A stretch of DNA of 64,000 nt from Pterois miles (GCA_947000775.1 CAMQGK010000318.1:3099501-3163500), one strand, 5' to 3'. Positions 1 through 11,575 are shown, counted from the first letter of the stretch. Made by a program: numbers and translations. The notes: generated by a model from the letters alone, not told the origin.

Positions 1-1875
1 ATCAAGAAAATAACTCTGTCCCGTAGATCTCCGGTCTGTCTTTCTTTATCTGTTCTTGAATATCCTGTAACGAGCAAAGGAGAGAGAGCTGTACCCAGCA
101 TGGCGTTCGGGGGTGTAACCTTTAATAGGGATCCCCCCTCACTACACTACGCAGCGTGTACATAAAGCTCTGCTAAGGTACAGTATATGTCCTATAGATC
201 TCAAGAGCTCACACTTTACTACTTCCTCGTGTCCTCAGCAATACACCCACCAAGTGTGAAGTCGATCGGATGTCGAGAAAATTGAAGGACAGACATACAG
301 TATATACATACATGCGTACACACAGTATATACAGAGACTCCTTTAATTTTAGTCAAATTAATAAAACAAACATTTGTTTCTTTTCATGATGAGATTTTTG
401 CTTTATGAAGACATTTGCCATGATAGAGATTATCACACACAGTTGGTCCATAGCCAGAAGATTATCAGTCTACTCTGCAGATTAAAGGCTGCTTTTTCCT
501 AAAGTATGTCTCACTCTTTGCAGAGTAAGTCCATCTCGATTAGATTACCACCTTTAAACGGTAAATGTAATTTTTGATATAGAAGTGATTTCTGTGGTGC
601 TTGAATACCATCGCTATGAATTAAAGCCCCCAGTGGTGGCTCAACAGTCAACATGGATTACTAGCTGCCTGCCTCCATATGGGCACACAGAGAGACAGGC
701 AGGTCTACTGGCCTGTTACACATGGTAGTGGCAGGGAGGCAGGCGTGGAGGTTGCCAGTCTGACAGACAGAGGTACACTTAGGAGGGTTAGGCATCATGG
801 TAGCTAAGTAAGACCAGCCAAAACCTGGGGAATGTTTGGTGGCACTGGTGATTTTGTTTACTGCCTACCTTTTTAGCTAACCACCCATCATTTGGATGGT
901 CTATTCTGGTGTACAAATCACCCATGCCTGTTAAAATTGTTAAAAACAGAGGTAAATTTGGAGATTTTGAAGCATTTGTGGCCCACAGACGTAAAAAGGT
1001 TTACAACATAAGAGAGTGCCAGGGAGCTTAAGAGTGCTCTGGGTCCCCTGAAAGTCCTGGTCTAAAGTCAGCTAAGATATTTGATGGGGTGTTAATAGTT
1101 TCTCTTGCTGGTAGCTCTGTTTTATGGAGTGCAAACCTTCAGCTCTGCGTGCATCTTTTTTTTTTTTTAACCCTTCTAGCTTTGAGCTATTACGTGACCC
1201 GTAACACCTATTCTGTGAAGTTTTAAGGGATGAACACCATATTGCACCCCGCACAACAACAAACAATCTTCCTGTTCTATTATTCTGTGTAGAATAAGTG
1301 ACACGTTGTTATGTGATGGAATAGACAGATGCTTGTTGGTGTTAAGATACAGTCCTGGCTCGAGGTGTTAGTGAGCCGCCCCAGGCTGCCCTCCAGCCAG
1401 TCTTCGCTTGGAACGCTATCATCACTCCAGCTCCCCACCAACCAAAATATCACCTCAGTCTGGCCACATGTTTGTTTACCTACCCTGCTTCTGCACAGGG
1501 CCGGAAATGTTTATGCCTACAGGATCTGTAGTAAAATAGGGTTGAGTTTGGGGTCTAGGGGCCAGGGATGAAGGCATCCAGGTCCTCCTTGTCCTCTTGT
1601 TCACCTCTGGATTTGGCCTGGGTCAGGGGGAGATCTGTGGTCAGCATTGGGCCGAGAGAGGTGGAGGCTGAGGATAGCTACTGTCATCACGGGGTAAATA
1701 GAAGGAAAGAGGGGGCTGATTAGTGCTAACACAGGCCTGGAGATAAAGGGCTGTGGTCTTGTCATGGACGGGCTCGACCAGTAAACAACTAGTGGGGTGT
1801 GTAAATGGCCTGGGGATCAGCCTGTGGCTAAAGCTGAAGGCCTCTCTCAGCACCAGGTCCGCTAAACACAAGATC
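1..1875. other. Non-coding, mostly unique sequence
   Basis: No convincing exon is seen on either strand. A short poly-T run lies near 1148-1159 and short purine/pyrimidine tracts occur. Open frames here are 60-105 codons, lack paired splice sites and show no recognisable domain. Confidence 0.6.
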
Positions 1876-1903
1876 CACACACACACACACACACACACAC
1901 ACA
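1876..1903. repeat. (CA)14 microsatellite
   Basis: Uninterrupted CA dinucleotides, followed by a degenerate CA-rich tail to about 1930. Reading frames through it give His-Thr or Cys-Val runs and are not genes. Confidence 0.95.
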
Positions 1904-2289
1904 TTTTGGCACGCAAACACACATGCACACATCTCGTGAGTGGGAGGCTTGGTGACAAAGATTCACAATATCAGAGGCACACCTATAGTCATAAAAACTA
2001 GCTGAGAACAAACATAAAAAGTGGCTTTGGCATACACACCCTCAAATGTACACACACGTTGCCAAAGCACAAGTTGTCACCGGTGTGTTTAACATGTTTA
2101 ATGGAAGAGGTGAGCAGACTAGTGTGTTGTCATCATCATTGAAATAGGACAAACATGTTCTTACCCCCGACTCATCACATACCCATAGTGGCCCTACGCT
2201 ACGAAGCTACGAAGCTACGAAGCTGTGAAGCTCAAGCTATTCCTCCAGGGTCAGTTTTACACGTGTCAATTTTCACTCGTTACATGCAT
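1904..2289. other. Non-coding sequence with an 8-bp tandem repeat
   Basis: Contains a short array of the octamer ACGAAGCT at about 2195-2232, with three exact units and diverged flanking ones. Nothing else was recognised. Confidence 0.6.
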
Positions 2290-2700
2290 CAGTCTGTTCT
2301 CATACATACTGTACATTCGTAATTATACCTCCGGAAAGTATCGTGCTGTAATTCATATATATCCCACAAAATCTATTTATATGTCACCCGCACACTCAGT
2401 AGGGAGGAGGTCGGGGTGGTTGGGCGGACCAGAAAACACCAGACTTTCACCCAGGACAGTGGTGTTTATACCTCGTGTGAATCTAGAAGTCAGCGAGAAT
2501 TTATTTGTCACATAATTTCCATACTTAAGTAATGCCACTTCCGTATTTAATTTAACCCAAATTGTGATCTTTAGTAGTTTTGACACCTAAACAGAGCTAA
2601 GTTGATTGCTGTGAAGATGGAAATTTATTTTGAAAAGCCAGATGCATGAAATTGACATGTGCGTCAACATTGGTAGGGTAATGTGCATTTTATCTTTAAT
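2290..2700 (+). repeat. AACCTAA-family interspersed repeat, copy 1
   Basis: Aligns by eye with 41642-42260. Shared landmarks in the same order are a TATATCCCACAAAA block, a GGAGGAGGT block, ACACCAGACTTTCA, AGAAGTCAG, TACTTAAGT and a TTTATTTTGAAAAG block near 2620. No coding capacity or clear terminal repeats were seen. The family resembles the common teleost repeats containing AGGTTTAGG. The superfamily cannot be assigned from this window. Confidence 0.6.
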
Positions 2701-2837
2701 TTTAATGTGCAATCATTAGGAACAGATTGTGGTTTGGTTTTAAGTATGTGTGTTTGTTACATAGTTAAGGACACTACGTTATGTATGCAAGGTAGTAACA
2801 CTACGTAACCTACCTAACTGCGCTACCTTATGTAACT

Positions 2838-2960
2838 AAAGATAAGTCAATGACGTTAACATTTGAGATCACACGGGACACTAACACCGCTCTCCTGGAT
2901 GAAAGTTTTGTGTTTGTTTGACCCATCCATCGTCCCCGACTGCCACCCCAAGCTGCTATA
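2838..2960 (-). repeat. Inverted fragment of the AACCTAA-family repeat
   Basis: On the minus strand this reads GTCGGGGACGATGG, then AAACTTTCATCCAGGA, then GCGGTGTTAGTG. That matches the order GTCGGGGTGGTTGG, GACTTTCACCCAGGA, GTGGTGTTTATA of the copy about 400 bp upstream. It is probably part of the same element folded back, or an independent fragment. Confidence 0.45.
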
Positions 2961-4259
2961 TTTTTATTTTCATTTAGCACAGTTAAAATAAGCTCATTGG
3001 ACTGCGCTGTCTTTCCTGTCTTGCTCCTCACATTATCCCAAGGCCAGTTTTGGGAAGAGCCAAAGCCAGTTCAGAAGCACATCAGAGCAGGTTAAACTAC
3101 GACTCACTTGCTCAGCGCTGCGCTTGAGACACTGAAACCGTGCAACACGGCCAGCATGGTAACGTGATGTCTGCTAGCTGAGATGGTGATACAGTCTGAA
3201 TGCACTTTCTGGCACTTTCTTAGCCTGACACTCATCCCAGTAGGACGAGGTTTGATCCAAACCGAAAAGTACAATTTTTGTAGGGAGTACAGCTGGCCCC
3301 GCTTCCTCCTGGTCACCGTAATCTTTGGTGTCTCCTCTGAGTCAGGTGTAATCAGTCACACACTGCCACATGTTTTGACACCTGTCCTGTGCGCTGTGGA
3401 GGAAGTAAGCGTATTACTCTGCTGCAAATCACACTCCTTTCCTTTGGAAATACACACACAGACAATCAAACCAATCGTCACGTGAATTAAGACAGACAGG
3501 TAGATTGTCAGAAAGGGATTAAAAAAAGAGGGAGAGGAGAAGAAATGAAGGTTCTCTTACATTGTGGGTTTTTTGAAAAGAGGGTCGGATGACTGGGGAG
3601 GCGAGTGACTGTTAATGGGAAGAAATGAACGTGCTTTACTGGTGGATGTGACAGGAAGAGACTGTTCTTAACAAGGCGTCAGAGTCAGTCAGAGTTACAG
3701 ATCCATCACTTCTCAGAGGCTGGGTGACGAAGGAAGGGGGGAGACATTTAAGGATATTCAGAGAGGGAGAGAGTCTGTGAAGGGTAGAGAAGAAGAGGGA
3801 GAAAGAGGGATTTGAGTGTGGCTGACAGCACTGCATTTAATTTGGGCTGCCAGATCCTTTTTCATTTGACTCCCTCTCAACCAGCTTAGAGGCTGCGGAG
3901 GACTTGGAGGCGAAGGTTTGCCAGGATGTCTCAGATTAGCACTGATGTGCCACGTCACACTTTAAGCCGGCCTGTAATTCATGTTCAACAGGGGGATACT
4001 CACACATTACACTGTGCTGTGCAGGACGTGATTAATTGACTCACACTCTAATATTGGGTGTAATTTGCCCATCCTCTGATGTGAAACTGACTTTATACTA
4101 GACTTACTGTATGTTGCCGTCCCAGGGATGTTATAATGGAGTCTTGGCTCAGAGCTGTGTAATTTCTAAACTGAGGATAGAAGCTCACGGATGGAAAGAA
4201 TCGCTTCAGGTAGTTGTTCCACTCGATTCAATGCAGTTTAATATTTAGAGGGAAATTTA
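2961..4259. other. Non-coding unique sequence
   Basis: No repeat or exon could be supported. A purine-rich stretch lies around 3515-3560 and 3720-3810. Open frames are short and unpaired with splice sites. Confidence 0.55.
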
Positions 4260-4700
4260 ATAGGGCCAAATAGTTGTCTTACTCAAGGACTCCCTGGACT
4301 TATACCACCTGTCACCTGCTATGTACAATACTGACTTTTATGCAATAACTCAATTGTGCAATACTGTACTACTCTCATTAATACTACATTTATATTGTAC
4401 AATATTCTTCATTTATTCTTAATTTATGCCTTTCTTGCATTTATATTTAACACACTTAATAGATCCCACTTTGTGCTGTGGTAATATGTTATGTGTTGCA
4501 TGTCTTAATACAAACAGCTGTACAGATTTCTTATATTCTCATTACTTATTTTCATTTTTATTATTGACTTACATTTCTCTACATGTAGCATTATGTTCAG
4601 AATCTCCATGTTATATACTTTATTTCTATTTTCTTACATTTCTTTATGTTCGTATAAGAGTAGGTGTAACTCCCCCAATAAATAAAGTATTGTGTACGTA
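4260..4700 (+). repeat. Degenerate retrotransposon 3'-tail-like stretch
   Basis: A T-rich, CTTA/ATTT-rich stretch ending in CCCCCAATAAATAAAGTATT. That ending is reminiscent of the ATTTCCCC...ATAAAG endings of teleost LINEs and their SINE partners. No open frame of reverse-transcriptase type is present. An AT-rich unique sequence is the alternative. Confidence 0.3.
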
Positions 4701-4884
4701 GTGGGTGGTAAATCAGCCTGTTTGAAGAAGACGATTTTATATTGTATTGAAAAAAAAAAAGAAAAAAATACATTACAGTAAATGAAGTAAGGGGTGAGAT
4801 TTGTTTCCAGTGATTAAGGTCATACTGTCATTCATTTAGTTTTATTTGTTGCGCCTATTTTGAACTCCTGCTTCTCTTTTCCAG

Positions 4885-5012
4885 ACGAGGCTCTTTCTGG
4901 ATACGGTGGAGGGGGAGCAGGGCCAGGGAGAAGAGGGAAGGAGGGAGATGGCGGAAACCCTGCTGTCTGCCTTGACAGACAGACACCAGCAAAGACAGAC
5001 ATGGAGAGACAG
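4885..5012 (+). CDS. Candidate internal exon, product unknown
   Basis: A 128-bp segment bounded by a strong acceptor (pyrimidine run CTTCTCTTTTCCAG, 4871-4884) and a plausible donor (CAG|GTAACA at 5013). Two of three frames are open throughout. Frame 1 (from 4885) is acidic and Gln/Arg-rich, with a segment reading AETLLSALTDRHQQRQTWRD. Frame 3 (phase needing one upstream base) is Gly-rich and contains GYGGGGAGPGRR. I do not recognise either as a known family. No neighbouring exon was found with certainty, so it may be a decoy pair of splice signals. The exon length is typical for vertebrates. Confidence 0.25.
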
Positions 5013-5529
5013 GTAACACAATGTACCACCAACTTTGTTCTTTCCACTGGTCGTCAAAAAACACATCTCTGACGGATCTGTGAGACAGGTAAAGTAGGAC
5101 ACTCTATGAAGCATGAGCGCCGGATAAGAAAAAAATCACTCCAAACTCATTTTGGAAATGAGCTATTGGGCTTAATATTTCAAACTTTATGTGAAATGAC
5201 CCTGTTTTTTATATTATCATTCATTCATACATTTTGCAGTGGGCTACTCAGAGTAATTGTATTTTTCTGTTTTAGTTGCCTTGATATCCCCCAAAACAAG
5301 GTCATAGACTATAGGCTACGTTGCAAGCAAGAAATTACGGATATTTCCTTTACAGTTAAACCGACCAAAGTTTATTTCTAAACTTTTTATCATATTTGCT
5401 CATCTGCAGCTTTAAGGAAAATATGGACACAACCAAAACTTTGACGCACACAAGACAACAGGAGAGTTTTGTGGTGATGTGTGACAACTCATTTTGCTCA
5501 GATGGACCAGAGCTATTGACATGTTGAAG
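5013..5529. other. Non-coding sequence
   Basis: Unique-looking AT-rich sequence downstream of the candidate exon. No other structure was seen. Confidence 0.5.
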
Positions 5530-5615
5530 TTTGAGTTGTCCCCCTTAGCTGACCCTGAGCTATACCCCATCCAGATGATCCTTGTAAACAGGCTGTTTAC
5601 ACACACCTTGCTATA
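5530..5615 (+). repeat. 86-bp direct repeat, copy A
   Basis: Starts TTTGAGTTGTCCCCCTTAGC and continues to ACACACCTTGCTATAGCC. It matches 6299-6385 with only scattered substitutions. The pair lies about 770 bp apart in direct orientation, and sequence outside the block does not align. It is probably a fragment of an interspersed repeat. Confidence 0.75.
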
Positions 5616-6116
5616 GCCAGTGCAGCAAATTGGTTCATTTGCAAGCCTCACAGTGGGGGCTCTTTGGGTTAACTATTCTGTGAATCTTCAAGCAAAAATA
5701 GTTGTGAATCATCGCCTTGGTAATGCTTTTAATCAGAGCTGATGTGAATATTTCCTCAGATATATGCAGTGGTGTAGTCTGTGTTTGTGGTGCGTGGGCC
5801 TGGCAGCTATCACAGCTATCACAACGACACGTGTGTCTTGGATAAGCCCAGTCACTTCCTTCCTTCCAGATAAGGGCAGAGAGCTCACGGATGAGAACAC
5901 TGGCCATTCATTCAGATAGAGACAGGCCTCACACACACACACACAAACACACACAACGCAGTGTTATTTTAGCTGTTCATTCTCTCAGGCACTCTCCCCC
6001 TCGTCACCAGCAAGGACACACACACACACTGGCATGCATGTATATGCTAGATCTGCATTCACATATGTTTCACTGCTTATTATCTCTATCAACAGATTTG
6101 ACCTCAGTGTCACACG

Positions 6117-6150
<34 letters not shown>

Positions 6151-6298
6151 TGGACCAGACATGACCCAGAGCCTAAAGAAAGCAGAAGTGCCAGAGGCTG
6201 TATCCACAGACTAGACGTTCCTAAAGGCACCTTCTTTTCTTTTGAAAGATGTATTTGGACTTCCTGCAGTGTTGCTGAACCTCGTGGTGCCCCTCTGT
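5616..6298. repeat. CA-rich region with several microsatellites
   Basis: Contains (CA)n tracts at about 5930-5956 and 6018-6030, and an uninterrupted one at 6119-6148. Reading frames across this region are His-Thr or Cys-Val runs from the arrays. Confidence 0.85.
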
Positions 6299-6385
6299 TT
6301 TGAGTTGTCCCCCTTAGCTGACCCTTCGCTATGCCCCGTCCAGATGAGCCTTGTAAACAGGCTGTTTCCACACACCTTGCTTTGC
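6299..6385 (+). repeat. 86-bp direct repeat, copy B
   Basis: Second copy of the block at 5530-5615. It differs by a small number of substitutions, for example TTCGCTATGCCCCGTCC against GAGCTATACCCCATCC. Its end at the CACACACCTTGCT motif is shared. Confidence 0.75.
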
Positions 6386-7919
6386 CGTGTCGACGCCCAC
6401 CGCCTCACAACTCTGATGTAGGGCTGCCTCTGATAGTGCATTCCAGCTGCAGGTGCTGAAAGCTAGAAACCATCTCCCCCCCCACACACACACCTAACAT
6501 CAGTGATGTCCCCCACCTACCCACAATGCAATGTTGCCACCTTTTAACTCTCCCCTAGATCCTGACAACCAGTATCACAGAGCAGGACAGGAAGTGCTCC
6601 GTCCTCATCGGCGGGGCAGACAGACGTTTACCCTATCAGCAGTGAAAGACTGATTAGATTAGTTTTCGAGGAGGGCAAGCATCCCACACAATGTGTTTGA
6701 ACCCCAGCTGCTCCTGATACCTCCTCTCCCCTTTACACGCATTAAATGTGTATCCCTAATCCCCACAGCCCCCCACTTGCAGAAAAGCCAGGGGTCATCC
6801 TGTCAAGTGGCTGTCAACAGATCTCATTTATACAAAACTAAACACATGGCTGTGTGCAATGTTAAGTGGGACGCACTGGTACTGATTAGAGATTCCTGGC
6901 TGATGAGGGTTAAGGATCACCTCACTAAAAAACTAGAAGAATATTTCTTTATGCATATTACCAAGAGACAAAGACATTGTTTTCAATTACAGTGTTTTAC
7001 AGAATCAGACACACAGTGAGGGAATTCAGTTTACTTCATTCAGATGTATTCAAACCTTCATTTATTTTCATAAAAGCACTCACCAAAATAGGACTTTTGA
7101 AATTAATTTGCAGATTCTTTTTGCTGCTTTTTTTCTCTTTTATATTGGGCGTCCTAATTAGGTTTCCACACAATATGCAACAGGCAGGCTTTTATCATAA
7201 TACCACCTTTTGTTTCCATAGTTTCCATTCAGTGCATAATGCTTGCACAAGGATGAAAAAAAGGGAGAAAAAGGATGATTGATGACTCTTGCTAGAGGCA
7301 CATAAACATAAACAACCAGCACTGATTGATTAAGTTTCTCGCTGACTTTTGTTTCTTAAACACCAGTTAAAGCAGCACTCTGAACGTGGGCCTGCTTTCT
7401 GCCATTTTCTGCCTCCGGGGCATTTTTAGCACCACCGAGAAAGCAGAGAAAGAGAAATTGGACCTGGTGACCAGTGCTTCTTCACGAGTGACTTATAGGC
7501 ACTCAGAGTGAGTGATGCCTCGACTCGCCCCGCTAGCAGGAGCAGTCCATTCATTCACTCGGAGCCAACAAAGTTATGAGAGCTTTTTTATTCTTATGAG
7601 CTTTTCTGGTAACTGGGTTTTCCTGATGCACATGGCGAATTCTTTGATAGATGCTGCCCTCCGTGTCCCTTTGGTAAATGCCCTGTGAGTGCCCTGGAAA
7701 TAGATGGATTATCATGTGGGTGGGTGACTGTACTGTAGGAGAGCAGTTAAGTGTGCCACACAGGAAGTATGCAGACTGAAGAGCAAGGCACAACCCCCAG
7801 GGAACAGGCCTATTAGGATGGGAAATGGCCTGTCTCAGTGGCACCACAACTATAGAGATGCAAAACATTTGAAACTTGAATTATTATGTTTTGAAAATGC
7901 ATAGATTTTGTTTCACATC
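6386..7919. other. Non-coding unique sequence
   Basis: Contains a C-run/CA tract near 6476-6493 and AT-rich sequence at 6950-7280. No exon or recognised repeat was seen. Confidence 0.55.
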
Positions 7920-8425
7920 TACGCAAATATGGTTAAGAATTTATCGTTTGGCAAACACTGGAAGTACATACACACAAAATCAAACAGTATTCAAGTCTGT
8001 GTTTCCAACGGGGAGCTGAAACTGTTATTGATTCTCGCGCCAAAGTAACCAGGCTCCATTGGAAAAAAGCTGTAATTTTACTTTGAAGAACATGGGAGTT
8101 GCTGCTCTACTGCTGCCTTGATTGATTAGTTTGTGTTATTGTGTGACTTTGGCTAATCCAAACTAACCAAAAGCACAAAAACTAACCGATAGAGGCAGCG
8201 GTAGACCACCAGCCAATGTGTTCTGCAAGGTAAAATTACAGCTTTTTTCAATGGAGTCTGGAGGCTTTGGCAAGAACATACAGTAGATGGATACACTGAC
8301 TTCAGGTCCCCATCGGAAAGGGTTGTCTCACAGCAAGGTAAACCGGCAAAAATATTGTACATATAGTGTGTACTTAAACTTATATTGATTTTATTATGTG
8401 GGCCGTTCTTTTGGGTGGTGAAAAT
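7920..8425. mobile_element. Internal fragment of a foldback transposon
   Basis: The left half (for example GCTGTAATTTTACTTTG, TTGCTGCTCTACTGCTGCC, GATTAGTTTGTGTTATTGTG) reappears reverse-complemented in the right half (CACAAAAACTAACCGAT, GGCAGCGGTAGACCACC, AAGGTAAAATTACAGC). The turning point is near 8158. The same palindromic sequence forms the middle of the element at 28246-29093. The outer TTAA-flanked termini of that family are not visible here, so this copy is truncated or decayed. No open frame of transposase type is present. Confidence 0.7.
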
Positions 8426-8809
8426 ACTCTTAGTTTTTGTTTTTGTTGAACGTTCTTACAGTAGATACTCGGGGCGAGACTGAATCTGTATGGTTACAGT
8501 ATGACTACCTTTGAACCTCCAGGATGAGGTGACCCCATGCTGACCTTACGGTGCCTAGAGGTCACAGCTCTGACTAACAGGAAAAAAAAAGAAAACATAA
8601 AGAAAAGCTTTGTCACAGCCGGCGAGAAAACACTGAAGGGAACAGCTGCGAGTTTTGTACTGACCATGCAAACTGCTGTAGGCTTTGTAAGGTCGTTATA
8701 TGATAATGAAAATCATTACAGAATTACATGGGGGTTTAGGACATGAGAGCAGCGGGGAGGGGAGGGGAGGGCCACATTGGGTTTGATAAATGGACTGTGA
8801 AGGTGCCCA
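8426..8809. other. Non-coding sequence with GGGGA repeats
   Basis: A short A-run lies at 8581-8590 and a GGGGA tandem (G-rich, four units) at about 8754-8770. Nothing else was supported. Confidence 0.5.
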
Positions 8810-8914
8810 TCTGGCCCTCTCTATGGCTTTTTCTTCCTGCTCTTTTATCCACTCTCGTCCTTTACTACCCCTCTTTCATTCCCCTCCTCTGTTCTCCAGC
8901 GGGCCAGTGTAAAA
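8810..8914 (+). CDS. Candidate 15-nt microexon with long pyrimidine tract
   Basis: A pyrimidine-rich tract of about 85 nt (8815-8899) ends in GTTCTCCAG. It is followed by only 15 nt (8900-8914, CGGGCCAGTGTAAAA) and then a consensus donor GTAAGT. The in-phase reading would be Arg-Ala-Ser-Val-Lys. A length divisible by three, a long tract and a strong donor are hallmarks of vertebrate neural microexons. Without a host transcript this cannot be distinguished from chance. One of the other phases carries a stop (TAA). Confidence 0.2.
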
Positions 8915-9327
8915 GTAAGTGGGCCCGTAGTGAAAGATTAACAGAGTGCAAACCCAACTCACCTCTGTGGAGGAGAAAAAGAAAGAGGGGAGACAGGCGG
9001 AGGTGTTTATGACCCAGAGCAGGGTTTGTGCGTGACTTGGCAAACCTTGTCCTCCCATCTCTCAGTGTGGGCCGGTAGGAGAGTAGGCAGCCATTGACCT
9101 TTGGCATCGGAAACAGTTGGACAGCTCAGGGTGTGTGAATCGCTGTAGTTTAGAGGTGTTCGGTGTCTAATAGGTTTGGGTAGTAATACATAACAAGGCT
9201 TGAAATAGCACCTCCTCAGATTAGAGAGGGGGTGAGAAATATGGCAAGCGCAAAGAAGTTTGTCACTGACAAGAGTTAAGATGCTGCATTTTTGCAACAT
9301 TTGGGATTTATTATGGATGTAAATCCA
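8915..9327. other. Non-coding sequence
   Basis: No repeat or exon was supported between the microexon candidate and the MITE. Confidence 0.5.
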
Positions 9328-9516
9328 TAGGGGTGTAACGATACGTTGATCTGGATCAATATATCCGTTCACTAATCAACGATCCAATACTTTGTATTAA
9401 AAAATTTAAACGTCTGTAATAACTCAGTAATAAAATTTACAAATAACTTTTAAGAATTATTAATCAAGAATCTGTATAATATGATATTGTGATGAAACCT
9501 GTGATTTACACCCCTA
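9328..9516. mobile_element. hAT-like MITE, 189 bp
   Basis: Bounded by perfect 11-bp terminal inverted repeats (TAGGGGTGTAA left, TTACACCCCTA right). Flanking 8-mers TAAATCCA and GAAATACA agree at six of eight positions, compatible with a decayed 8-bp target duplication as made by hAT transposases. The interior is AT-rich and non-coding. Confidence 0.75.
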
Positions 9517-10834
9517 GAAATACATCATATTTCTCTGTAACCCACTGAGACATTGCACATGATATTGGACTGCACTACTAAATGTATGTGGGGGCTTTTT
9601 CTCTCTTTGCAAGGATGGCTATTTGCAAAGATCATTGCATATTTTTCAATATTTTTCAAATAATGCAAGTGTTTCCTACAGTTACATTTATGTACCCATG
9701 AGAGAGCATTTACTTTTTTTATTTCCAGTATAATTTTTACATTTGTGTTTATTTTGGATTATTTTAAGAACTGAAGTTGTTAATTTATAATGACAACCAT
9801 TTAGTTTTTTTAATCATAGGCAAATGTCTTTCAGTCGCCTTTTGAAAAGACAAAGAATTGACTCACCATACAGGTTCCGGTGTCACTGTAATAGTTGTAC
9901 ACTGAGAATCTGTGGCGTAGTACATCTGTCGACCGTGTTTATTACTTTACTCCAACTTGTTGGGAGTTAGTGAGGTCTTTATCCCGAGACAAAAGGCAAC
10001 ATCAGCTGACATGGCAAGCCGAGCTAAAGGATAGAGAAGGAGGTCCACGTGTCCACAGCTGCACTCATCACTCAGCTGTCCAGCTTGACCCATGACCTGG
10101 AGGGCCGTCTCCCAGACCCCGTCGGCTTTATGTTTCCTGCCATTGTCATCCTCTCTTGTCCTCACCTGGACAGGGCGCTGCCTCACAAAAGGCCCAGTCT
10201 GTCATCAAAACCAGGGGTCACTGGGGTCCAGCGGGGGCCAGAGAGCCGAGGCTGAAGCTGTGCCCAGCCGAGGATGACCCCACGGGTGATGTCAGCTACC
10301 AGTTGCACCCCTGTGGAGATGCATAGAAGCAGAGAAAAAGGAGGAGAGAGACCTCCGTTGGCTGGCACTTCATTCCAATAGTGGTGACACTTCTTTTGTG
10401 CTGTCCCTGATGGGCCCTGCCTCGATTCCTACACTGGGGCGGGACAGGGAGTTAGGAGACAATGGAGGTCCCCTGTCCCAGATGGGAGTTGGAAAGATTG
10501 CCAGTGTCGTGTCCACAATAAAGATGGACAGACCACAGCCTTGTCTAATGTGGCCAGTGACCTCCTTAAAGCCCTAGAAATGGAGACGCCATACTGTGGG
10601 GATTACTCTCATGTTATACACAGCTCTCTGTCTTTATATACTCAAGTGTTTGTTGCTGGACGTAGGTTCCCATAGACCTCTAGCAAAGCCGTCATCTGTC
10701 CAGCTGTCATTGCACAAGTGATTGGGTGGGGTTTCTGAAATTTTCCTACTGTGACTTCCTTTCAGTGTGAGGAATCTGACTGACTATTATGTGGATGGGT
10801 TTGAGAAACACTGTTTGTACGGTACAGTAAAGAG
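9517..10834. other. Non-coding sequence
   Basis: AT-rich to about 9830, then more GC-rich unique sequence (9900-10600). Short open frames overlap on both strands at 10040-10280 but lack matching splice sites. Nothing was recognised. Confidence 0.55.
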
Positions 10835-11391
10835 TAGGGCTGTGTATTAGGGTAACGATTCATTATGTTGTGATACTGTAAGCAAGGCGATATATTGCAA
10901 TTTTTAAAATCTAATTTTAGGAAAACTGTCATATTAAGAACACACCAGAAACACACCATGTTTAGAATAGGCAAAAATAACAGTTATGCTGCATATTAAA
11001 AAAACCTGCATGGTTTTTACCCAAAAACTGCATGGGAGTAGTGGGCATGTTTGTAAAGGGGAGACTTGTGGGTACCTATAGAGCCCATTTTCATTCACAG
11101 AGGTCAGAGGTCATGGGACCCCTTTGAAAATGGCCATTCCAGTTTTTTCTCACCAAAATTAAGCGTTATTATCCTGCTTTTTGAAACGTTAGTATGCCAT
11201 GGGTAATACCACTGTTTTTTTTTAGGTTGTCTAGTTTAATATGATGCCAGTATAACTGTAGCTTTAAAAGCCCGCTACAACCTCTGAAAGATTGAATAGC
11301 GGTTGGGCCCGACAGTGGGCCGTTGGATTTTTAAGAGGTACAGATACAGTGTCATGATACTCATGTGTATCAATATTTTCTTACACCCTTA
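10835..11391 (+). mobile_element. MITE type 1 with shared core, copy 1
   Basis: Begins TAGGGCTGTGTATTAGGG and ends TTACACCCTTA, giving short imperfect terminal inverted repeats of the AGGGGTGTAA class typical of hAT-like elements. The left part matches 57470-58090 (GGAAAACTGTCAT, CACCAGAAACACACCAT). An internal core of about 270 bp (about 11020-11292, with GGGACCCCTTTGAAAATGGC) is also found in the elements at 22190 and 43640. No transposase frame and no clear target duplication were seen. Confidence 0.7.
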
Positions 11392-11399
11392 GTTTTTTT

Positions 11400-11575
11400 T
11401 TAAGAATCTTTTTTGGGATTTTTTTTCTTTATTGGGTAGGACAGAGTGATAGATAGGAAAGGTGGAGATAGGGGGGGCGACATGCCGCAAAGGGTTGGAT
11501 TTGAACCCATGCCGGGTTGGATTTGAACCCATGCCGGGTTGAATTTGAACCCATAAAGTTCTGGTTGGCAGCAGG
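11400..11575 (-). mobile_element. Minus-strand tRNA-type SINE with triplicated B-box
   Basis: T-rich runs at 11392-11430 mark the A-rich 3' tail of a minus-strand element. Then come CGACATGCCGCAA and a B-box-like motif, GGTTCAAATCC on the minus strand. The B-box unit (22 bp, GGGTTGGATTTGAACCCATG plus CC) is present as two exact copies at 11492-11513 and 11514-11535 and a third partial copy at 11536-11554. The 5' head beyond about 11575 is diverged. The element abuts the end of the MITE at 11391. Confidence 0.6.
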
